From contig JAOZOM010000041.1 of assembly GCA_029933275.1 (NCBI GenBank), positions 1 through 11,815 of the forward strand: a DNA stretch of 11,815 nucleotides. Direction: 5' to 3'. A program made the translations under genes and the position numbers. Shown piece by piece: positions 1 to 5,435 of this stretch; the first letter of the stretch is position 1, and each line of letters starts with the position of its first letter. The stretch comes from Anaerolineales bacterium. Lineage in GTDB: Bacteria; Chloroflexota; Anaerolineae; Anaerolineales; Villigracilaceae. Under the pieces are notes generated by a model that was not told the DNA's origin, ran no database searches, and saw only the letters and a list, made by a program, of their open reading frames with translations.

Positions 1-222
1 ATCAACCACAACCCGCGTGAGTTAATCCAAACGCAAGATTTAGATCCGCTTTACGAAGAAAATTCCTGCATCTATCTTTTTACACGTAAAAATCTGCTCC
101 AATATAATCATCGCATCGGCAAAACTCCACTGATCTTTGAAATCCCCGCCCTCGAAGCGGTAGACATTGACGAAGAATCCGATTTTATGATTGCCGATAT
201 ATTGATGAGGCAACGAAGATGA
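1..222 (+). CDS. Cytidylyltransferase, acylneuraminate/nonulosonate type (CMP-sugar synthetase), C-terminal fragment
   Basis: Partial gene: the reading frame is open from the first base and stops at 220-222, leaving 73 residues. The segment around residues 21-50 reads NSCIYLFTRKNLL, then RIGKTPLIFEIP, then EAVDIDEESDF and IADIL. This is the recognisable C-terminal end of the NeuA/PseF/LegF/KdsB-like cytidylyltransferases, where the 'EAVDID' stretch carries the conserved late acidic residues. Family members are about 220-240 residues, so roughly two thirds lies upstream of the window. Such enzymes join CTP to a 3-deoxy-2-ketoaldonic sugar, giving a CMP-sugar donor and pyrophosphate in the cytoplasm. 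The exact sugar (sialic, legionaminic, pseudaminic, Kdo-like) cannot be read from this fragment. Its stop overlaps the next start as ATGA, so it is translationally linked to the following gene. The family is fairly sure, the substrate is unknown. Confidence 0.8.
   Translation: MNHNPRELIQTQDLDPLYEENSCIYLFTRKNLLQYNHRIGKTPLIFEIPALEAVDIDEESDFMIADILMRQRR
204..210 (+). promoter_or_regulatory. Shine-Dalgarno site for the AlkP-fold membrane enzyme
   Basis: GATGAGG ends 8 bases before the ATG at 219, inside the end of the cytidylyltransferase gene. It is the clearest ribosome binding site in the window; most other starts here have none. It supports the 219 start. Confidence 0.55.
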
Positions 223-1739
223 AAAAGAACAAGTTCATAAACTTCCCATGGTACACGCTTTTTTTTGCTCTGTACTCGCCCCTAGCTCTGCTGGCATATA
301 ATATTGGACAAGTGGATATTAGCACCACACTTCGCTCTTTACTAGTTAGTTTGGGAATTACGCTCATCTTGCTCGCTCTCCTGAAAACTTTGCTAAAAGA
401 CCTGCAAAAAGCCGGTTTGATTGTTGCCTTAATAATAATATTATTTTTTTCCTATGGACATATTTACCTGTCAATTAAGAACTTTCAACTTGGAGGATTC
501 CTTGTCGGGCGACATCGCTATTTGGCGGTTATCTGGTCAGGATTGGCTATCTTTGGCATCTGGTGGATACTTAAGAAACTGCATTCTACAGCCTTTGCAA
601 GTAGCCTAAACCTTATCGCTCTTTTGCTTGTACTTTTTCCCATCACACAAATTATTTCTTTTACAATGGAAAACGCTGGGGATGAGCAGGTCACTTTACC
701 TGAGCATCAGCAAAAAAATGCCCCCGCTGATGAAAATCTTCCTGATGTTTATTATATTATATTGGATTCTTACGGGCGTTCTGATGTGCTACAAAAGGAT
801 TTAGATTACGATAATTCATCTTTTTTGGAAGACTTAGAAAATCTAGGCTTTTATGTGGCTAGATGTAGTCAGAGCAACTATGCAAATACCGAGCTATCGC
901 TTGCATCCTCACTGAATCTCGATTACCTCAACGTATTAAACGAGGAACTTACCCCAGAAACTACAGATAGATTTTTAGTTTGGCCTCTTGTCAAGCATAA
1001 TTTAGTGGTAAAAAAGTTTATAGACTTGGGGTATACAATTCGAGCCTTTGACACGGATTTTAACATTAGCGATATTGAATCGGTTGATTATTTTTATACA
1101 GCACCGCAAAGAGGCTTTAACGGGTTTGAAAATCTGCTATTACAAACAACAGCTGGCATCATTCTGGATGATGCGGGCATTTTTCGCAATTTCCATATTA
1201 CGGCAGACGATATTAAATACAATAGAATTTTATTCACACTTGATACATTGGAAGAAATACCGCAACTCTCTGGACCTGATTTTATTTTTGTGCACTTGCT
1301 TCTGCCTCACCCACGTTTTGTCTTTGGACCAGATGGAGAGATGACGATTGTTCAAAAATTTAGTAGTAATAAATCTGAATATTATTCGGACGAAAATTAT
1401 ATAAAAGGATATAAAAACCAAGCTATCTTTATTAGTAATCGCATTACTGAAATTGCTAAGGATATTATTCAAAATTCGTCAAATCCCCCAATTATTATTA
1501 TTCAAGGCGATCATGGACCAAACCATTTCTCAGAGGCAGATCGTATGGGCATCATCAACGCCTATTATTTTCCAGAAGTAACACAAGAATTTTATTCAAC
1601 AATCACTCCCGTAAACTCGTTTCGCTTATTATTCAGCACATACTTTGGCGAAGATTATCCGCTTTTAGATGACCTGAGTTACTATTCAACTTATAAAAAC
1701 CCTTATCAATTTGAAGAGATACCAAATGAATGTAGATAG
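219..1739 (+). CDS. Membrane-anchored alkaline-phosphatase-superfamily enzyme (sulfatase / LTA-synthase-like)
   Basis: 506 residues. The N-terminal third holds about five hydrophobic segments (roughly residues 9-30, 38-59, 64-86, 100-117 and 128-150). A linker follows, then a globular domain from about residue 175. That domain has the superfamily layout: a first metal-binding aspartate in ILDSYGR (D183); a putative nucleophile in NYANTELSLASSLN (T224), matching the Thr of LTA synthases and EptA-type transferases; a histidine-rich strand VHLLLPHPRF (H359, H364); and a second metal site IIQGDHGPNH (D431, H432). The topology puts the catalytic domain outside the membrane, where relatives transfer phosphoglycerol or phosphoethanolamine, or hydrolyse sulfate esters, on envelope glycans. 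The sequence does not say which. The gene overlaps the cytidylyltransferase by 4 bases and the dehydrogenase by 14. Base composition is odd: 1381-1440 is only 14/60 G+C, against about 55-60% in the genes that follow, which suggests separate acquisition. Confidence 0.8.
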   Translation: MKKNKFINFPWYTLFFALYSPLALLAYNIGQVDISTTLRSLLVSLGITLILLALLKTLLKDLQKAGLIVALIIILFFSYGHIYLSIKNFQLGGFLVGRHRYLAVIWSGLAIFGIWWILKKLHSTAFASSLNLIALLLVLFPITQIISFTMENAGDEQVTLPEHQQKNAPADENLPDVYYIILDSYGRSDVLQKDLDYDNSSFLEDLENLGFYVARCSQSNYANTELSLASSLNLDYLNVLNEELTPETTDRFLVWPLVKHNLVVKKFIDLGYTIRAFDTDFNISDIESVDYFYTAPQRGFNGFENLLLQTTAGIILDDAGIFRNFHITADDIKYNRILFTLDTLEEIPQLSGPDFIFVHLLLPHPRFVFGPDGEMTIVQKFSSNKSEYYSDENYIKGYKNQAIFISNRITEIAKDIIQNSSNPPIIIIQGDHGPNHFSEADRMGIINAYYFPEVTQEFYSTITPVNSFRLLFSTYFGEDYPLLDDLSYYSTYKNPYQFEEIPNECR

Positions 1740-2706
1740 CCCAAAATACACGGTTCTTCTCACCGCCCCTTATATGATCCCCTTTTTAGATCGTTTTATC
1801 CCCGTGCTGGAAAGCTACGGGCTAAAAGTAATTGTGCCGGATGTGGAAGAACGAATGGAAGAAGCCGATTTACTGAAATATGCCGGTCAATTTGACGGGG
1901 CAATTTGTGGGGATGACCGATACACCGCCCGCGTAATTGAAGCCTGTGCACCACGCCTAAAAGTCATCTCCAAATGGGGGACGGGAATCGATTCGCTCGA
2001 CACCTCAGCTTGCTCTCGTTATGGAATCAAAATCGGGCGGACACAGAACGCCTTCACCACCCCCGTCTCGGACACGGTTCTCGGCTACCTTTTAGCATTT
2101 TCCCGCCGTCAACCGTGGATGGATGCAGCCATGAAACGCGGCGAGTGGAAGAAAATTCCCGGCAAAACCCTCAGCGAATCGACTTTAGGGATTATCGGCG
2201 TGGGGAATATTGGCAAAGCCGTCACGCGCAAAGCCAAAGCCTTCGGGATGCGTGTTCTCGGCACCGATATTGTTGAGATTGACCATGTTTTCGTCACCGA
2301 AACAGAAATTGAAATGACTTCGCTTGAAAATCTTCTCGCTGAAACCGATTTCATCTCCATCAACTGTGACTTAAATCCCACCAGCCATCATTTAATTAAC
2401 GCCAAAACACTGTCCCAGATGAAAAAAAGTGCGATTCTGATTAATACAGCACGCGGTCCCATCGTGGATGAACGCACGTTAATCGCCGCGTTAGAAGCAG
2501 GGCAACTTGGCGGCGCGGCACTCGATGTTTTTGAATTTGAGCCGCTCCCAAAAGATAGTCCACTGAAAAAAATGGATAACGTGATGCTCGCTCCACATAA
2601 TTCCAACTCTAGCCCCGCTGCATGGGAGCGTGTGCATTGGAATACAATCAAGAATTTATTGGATGGGCTAGGTATTGACAGTAGTCAGTTATTAGAAAGG
2701 CGATAA
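1726..2706 (+). CDS. NAD(P)-dependent D-2-hydroxyacid dehydrogenase (phosphoglycerate-dehydrogenase family)
   Basis: 326 residues from the ATG at 1726, which has GAAGAG about eight bases upstream. An in-frame TTG at 1711 would add five residues and is less likely. The Rossmann nucleotide-binding motif GIIGVGNIGKAV lies near residues 155-166. The three family catalytic residues are visible: Arg in NTARGPIVDE (R243), Glu in FEFEPLP (E272) and His in LAPHNSNSS (H291). Length and order match SerA/hydroxypyruvate-reductase-type enzymes without the C-terminal ACT domain of long SerA. These enzymes interconvert 2-keto and D-2-hydroxy acids in the cytoplasm. Beside a CMP-sugar synthetase and an SDR, a role in making an unusual sugar-acid substituent of the glycan is more plausible than serine synthesis, but that is inferred from context. 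It overlaps the upstream gene by 14 bases. It is followed by a REP-like hairpin rather than a direct overlap. Confidence 0.88.
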   Translation: MNVDSPKYTVLLTAPYMIPFLDRFIPVLESYGLKVIVPDVEERMEEADLLKYAGQFDGAICGDDRYTARVIEACAPRLKVISKWGTGIDSLDTSACSRYGIKIGRTQNAFTTPVSDTVLGYLLAFSRRQPWMDAAMKRGEWKKIPGKTLSESTLGIIGVGNIGKAVTRKAKAFGMRVLGTDIVEIDHVFVTETEIEMTSLENLLAETDFISINCDLNPTSHHLINAKTLSQMKKSAILINTARGPIVDERTLIAALEAGQLGGAALDVFEFEPLPKDSPLKKMDNVMLAPHNSNSSPAAWERVHWNTIKNLLDGLGIDSSQLLERR

Positions 2707-2710
2707 CCTC

Positions 2711-2767
2711 GTAGTAAGGACTTCAGTCCTTTCGTTCTAGGTGAAGAACGACTGAAGTCGTCACTAC
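2711..2767. repeat. REP-like double-hairpin palindrome between dehydrogenase and SDR genes
   Basis: Two arms, 2711-2738 and 2744-2767, form an imperfect inverted repeat around a 5-base loop. The outer ends are GTAGT and ACTAC. Each arm also folds on itself: GGACT-TC-AGTCC on the left and CGACT-GA-AGTCG on the right, so the element can be drawn as one long hairpin or as two small ones. The left arm has a few extra bases near CCTTTCG. No T-run follows, so it is not a standard intrinsic terminator. The 'gtagtaaggactt(c/t)agtcctt' style resembles dispersed REP elements that I recall from cyanobacteria and Chloroflexota and that are mobilised by RAYT/IS200-type transposases. That family link is from memory. 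It fills most of the 81-base gap between the flanking genes. Confidence 0.7.
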
Positions 2768-2787
2768 AAGGCGTAATAGATAAAATC

Positions 2788-3543
2788 ATGAAAAAAACAA
2801 TTCTTATCACAGGTGCATCCGGTGGAATCGGACGCGCTACTGTACAAATTTTCGCGTCCAAAGGTTGGCGCGTCATCGGCGTAGATATCGCCGCGTATGG
2901 CGATTCTTTTCCCGAAAAGGGTCTCTTCATTCAAGCCGATATTTCCAGCGGAAACGCAATGGAAGAAATCTTCGCCCAAGCACAAAATTTCACCGATAGC
3001 CTCGACGCGCTCGTCAATAACGCCGCTCTGCAAATCGCAAAACCGATTTTAGAGACCTCCGTCCAGGAATGGGATGCGGTCATGGCGGCAAATCTCCGCT
3101 CGGTTTTTCTGGGCGTGAAGTTGGCGCATCCGTTGCTTAAGGCACGCGGCGGTGGAGCGGTGGTGAATGTTTCCTCCGTCCATGCGATTCAAACCTCAGC
3201 AAATATCGCCGCGTATGCCGCGTCTAAAGGCGGACTTCTCGCCCTCACCCGCGCGATGGCAATCGAATTTGCGGCAGACGAGATTCGCGTTAACGCGATC
3301 CTGCCCGGGGCAGTAGATACTCAAATGCTCCGCGCAGGTTTGGGTCGCGGGCATGTCGGCGATGGGGATATCCAATCTCGTTTGGAGAATCTCGCTCGGA
3401 AAACCGTCAACGGGAAAGTAGGCACCCCAGCCGAAATCGCATCTGCAATTTATTTTCTCGCGGATAGTGAACAATCCTCCTTTATGACCGGTCAAGCCCT
3501 CGTTGTAGATGGCGGCGCAACCGCGCGATTAAGTACAGAATAA
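2788..3543 (+). CDS. Short-chain dehydrogenase/reductase (classical SDR)
   Basis: 251 residues, the usual length for a classical SDR. It starts MKKTILITGASGGIGRA, with the TGxxxGxG cofactor loop at residues 8-15 directly after the first strand, which fixes the start well although only a weak AGG lies upstream. Other family marks are the NNAA motif (residues 77-80), the catalytic Asn in AANLRS (N102), Ser in NVSS (S130), and Tyr and Lys in AAYAASKGG (Y143, K147), spaced as expected. The C-terminal MTGQALVVDGG motif is present. D33 at the end of the second strand suggests preference for NAD(H). The likely role is NAD-linked oxidation or reduction of a sugar or sugar-nucleotide hydroxyl in the cytoplasm. 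SDRs beside NeuA-type cytidylyltransferases occur in legionaminate-type loci (for example PtmA in Campylobacter), but substrate assignment here is inference. Confidence 0.9.
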   Translation: MKKTILITGASGGIGRATVQIFASKGWRVIGVDIAAYGDSFPEKGLFIQADISSGNAMEEIFAQAQNFTDSLDALVNNAALQIAKPILETSVQEWDAVMAANLRSVFLGVKLAHPLLKARGGGAVVNVSSVHAIQTSANIAAYAASKGGLLALTRAMAIEFAADEIRVNAILPGAVDTQMLRAGLGRGHVGDGDIQSRLENLARKTVNGKVGTPAEIASAIYFLADSEQSSFMTGQALVVDGGATARLSTE

Positions 3544-3591
3544 AGCAGATAAACAACAAGTTTGAGCAATCAGTTTTCTGTTTCCAAAGCC

Positions 3592-4410
3592 ATGAAAAAA
3601 TCCCTCAAAAAAATCATCCCCTCTCCCCTCTGGAATCTAGCCCGTGACACCATAATCGCGGCGCGTCAACTGCCCGATTTGCCCTCCGCTTATCTCCACC
3701 CGTGGCGCAGACAAAGCATGGATACTCTCGCCGCGCTCAAAGATAAATATCGCGGCGAACGCTGCTTCATCATCGGGAACGGTCCCAGCCTCCGCAAAAC
3801 GGATGTATCCAAGCTTAAAAACGAATACACCTTCGGGATGAACCGTATCTACCTCGCCTTTGAAGAATGGGGCTTTCAAACCACTTTTCTGGCTTCGGTT
3901 AACGACCTCGTCATCGAGCAATGCGTAGATGATTTCCTGTCCCTCGATATGCCGCGTTTCTTCTCTTGGCGTTCGCGAAAGTTTTTTCCTAAATCCCCAA
4001 TTCCCAATTCCCAACTCCCCACCTTTCTCTACACCACCTACGCCGGCATGAAATTTGCTCAAGATGTCCGACATCGCGTTTGGGAGGGGGCAACCGTCAC
4101 CAACGTCTGTCTCCAACTCGCCTACCACATGGGATTTGAAAAAGCGATTCTTATCGGCGTAGACCATAGTTTCAAGAGCAAAGGCGATGCAAATAAAACC
4201 ATCATCTCTGATGGAGACGACCCAAATCATTTTGACCCGCGTTATTTTGGAAAAGGCTTCCGTTGGCAACTCCCCGATTTAGATATGTCCGAAATCGCCT
4301 ATACGATGGCGCGCCAAGCCTACGAACAAGATAATCGCCAAATTTTGGATGCGACCATCGGCGGGAAGTTAACTGTTTTCGAGAAAGTGGACTATGAAAA
4401 CCTCTTTTAA
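3592..4410 (+). CDS. DUF115 / 6-hydroxymethylpterin diphosphokinase MptE-like protein, candidate sugar transferase
   Basis: 272 residues from the ATG at 3592; an in-frame TTG at 3562 would add ten residues and neither start has a convincing ribosome site. The core opens with a short strand and a glycine loop, CFIIGNGPSLRKTD (GNGPSL at 62-67), followed by a MNRIYL segment and SVND near 102-105. The late region has AILIGVDHSF (GVDHSF at 189-194) and then DDPNHFDPRYFGKGF. These are marks of the MptE-like/DUF115 group common in surface-glycan loci. The GNGPSL loop and a His-containing segment before a helix also recall GT42 sialyltransferases, so it could transfer the CMP-sugar made upstream; this is inference. 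About residues 133-145 (SPIPNSQLP) are encoded by a heptamer tandem repeat and look like an added linker. The last 26 codons have a diverged second copy at 5355-5435. The sulfotransferase start lies inside this gene's end. Confidence 0.75.
   Translation: MKKSLKKIIPSPLWNLARDTIIAARQLPDLPSAYLHPWRRQSMDTLAALKDKYRGERCFIIGNGPSLRKTDVSKLKNEYTFGMNRIYLAFEEWGFQTTFLASVNDLVIEQCVDDFLSLDMPRFFSWRSRKFFPKSPIPNSQLPTFLYTTYAGMKFAQDVRHRVWEGATVTNVCLQLAYHMGFEKAILIGVDHSFKSKGDANKTIISDGDDPNHFDPRYFGKGFRWQLPDLDMSEIAYTMARQAYEQDNRQILDATIGGKLTVFEKVDYENLF
3992..4019 (+). repeat. Four-copy heptamer tandem repeat inside the DUF115 gene
   Basis: Units AATCCCC, AATTCCC, AATTCCC and AACTCCC run head to tail (3992-3998, 3999-4005, 4006-4012, 4013-4019). 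The two central units are identical and the outer ones each differ by one base. The unit is 7 bases, so gain or loss of one copy would shift the reading frame. It encodes a proline-rich, low-complexity stretch unlike the rest of the protein. Confidence 0.75.
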
Positions 4411-5329
4411 CGGAAACAAACCTATTCTGGTCACAGGGGCGCACCGCTCCGGCACAACTTGGGTCGGGAAAATGCTCGCGGCAGATAAACAAAGTGTTTA
4501 TCTCGGCGAGCCGCTTAACGTCGCACACCCTGTCGGCTTGTTTGAAAAAAAAATCCCGCATTGGTATACCTACATCTGTGATGAAAATGGGGCGGAATAT
4601 CTGCCCTCTTTCATAAAAATGCTCAACTTCAACTATGCTCTGACCGCACAAATCCACACGCTCAAAACAAAAGGCGATTTGCGCCGCACTTTTATAGACC
4701 AGATTGCTTTTCTCACAGGGAGGTGGCAAAACCGCCGCGCCCTAATCAAAGACCCTTTTGCCGTCTTCTCAGTTGCATGGCTTCTTAAAACTTTTTCGTG
4801 CAATACGGTTATTATGGTGCGGCATCCGGCAGCATTTGTCAGTAGCCTTAAGTATTTAGGCTGGTTTTTCGATTTCTCCCATCTCCTTCAGCAACCACTC
4901 CTCATGCAAGATTGGCTAGAACCCTACCGTGCCGAAATGCAACAGACCAAAACAGATGATATTATTGCACAGGCTACTTTACTCTGGGTGATGATTAATA
5001 GTGCGGTACATAAAACAATCCAACTATATCCACAGGTCTATCTTTTGCGGCACGAGGATATTTCTCTTAGCCCTTTAGAAGAGTATCAAAAATTATATGA
5101 ACGGATGGGCTTGAACTTCTCACAAAAAGCACGTAAAAGCATTCTCGCAACCAGCAACGAAAATAATCCCAAAGAGTTAAATCGCCAAACTTCACATCTG
5201 GTTCGTTTGGATAGCCGCGCTAATATCAAAAATTGGCAAAATCGCCTTTCAGCAGATGAAATTCTACGCATCAAAGAACGCACTATTGATGTTGCCTCAC
5301 TTTTCTATACTGATGAAGACTGGAATTGA
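4394..5329 (+). CDS. PAPS-dependent sulfotransferase family protein
   Basis: 311 residues. The N terminus carries the 5'-phosphosulfate-binding loop ILVTGAHRSGTTWVGKML (RSGTTW at 18-23) immediately after the first strand. A second family signature, TVIMVRHPAAFVSSLKYL, supplies the Arg (R143) and Ser (S150/S151) that contact the 3'-phosphate of the donor. The tail (SRANIKNWQNRLSADEI, about 274-290) matches the usual C-terminal helix of bacterial sulfotransferases, where the substrate-side loop and helix follow. Length is typical. It would move sulfate from PAPS to a hydroxyl of a glycan or small acceptor in the cytoplasm; no membrane segment is seen. The start overlaps the DUF115 gene by 17 bases with a GAGAAAG stretch just upstream. 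The first part is G+C-moderate (4441-4500 about 53%) and the last part A+T-rich (5041-5100 about 35%). A relic of a DUF115 gene directly follows it. Confidence 0.85.
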   Translation: MKTSFNGNKPILVTGAHRSGTTWVGKMLAADKQSVYLGEPLNVAHPVGLFEKKIPHWYTYICDENGAEYLPSFIKMLNFNYALTAQIHTLKTKGDLRRTFIDQIAFLTGRWQNRRALIKDPFAVFSVAWLLKTFSCNTVIMVRHPAAFVSSLKYLGWFFDFSHLLQQPLLMQDWLEPYRAEMQQTKTDDIIAQATLLWVMINSAVHKTIQLYPQVYLLRHEDISLSPLEEYQKLYERMGLNFSQKARKSILATSNENNPKELNRQTSHLVRLDSRANIKNWQNRLSADEILRIKERTIDVASLFYTDEDWN

Positions 5330-5354
5330 CCTATGCTTCCCCTCCCCTCATCTT

Positions 5355-5435
5355 GATTATCGCCAAATTTTGGATACGACTATCGACGGTAAACTCACCA
5401 TTTTTGAGAAAACAGACTATGACAACTTATTCTAA
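5355..5435 (+). pseudogene. Orphan 3'-end remnant of a second DUF115/MptE-like gene
   Basis: Read from 5355, this stretch gives 26 codons and a TAA: DYRQILDTTIDGKL, then TIFEKTDYDNLF. It matches the end of the DUF115 gene at 4330-4410 (DNRQILDATIGGKL, TVFEKVDYENLF) at 20 of 26 residues and, by my hand count, 63 of 81 bases. No gap is needed and both copies keep the stop codon. Eight codons differ only synonymously, so the remnant seems to have evolved as protein-coding sequence before being cut off. No similarity is visible upstream of 5355. In both copies the downstream gene begins with an ATG overlapping the codons for the DY residues (4394 and 5419). The fragment therefore provides the translation-start context of the following glycosyltransferase. 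Confidence 0.85.

Noticed and set aside
2711..2767. Intrinsic terminator between the dehydrogenase and SDR genes
   Set aside because: The hairpin is not followed by a T-run and the next gene is in the same pathway context; a repeat element explains it better.
3637..4269. Long open frame on the minus strand (210 codons) opposite the DUF115 gene
   Set aside because: It lies wholly antisense to a gene with clear family motifs and shows no recognisable domain; it follows from the codon bias of the real gene.
4202..4729. Minus-strand open frame of 175 codons across the DUF115/sulfotransferase junction
   Set aside because: Antisense to two supported genes, with no family motif and a low-complexity, Cys/Arg/Phe-rich composition typical of a shadow frame.
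5326..5418. N-terminal extension of the first GT-C protein by 31 residues from a TTG
   Set aside because: The ATG at 5419 gives a protein of exactly the paralogue's length, and the extension region is the out-of-frame DUF115 relic.
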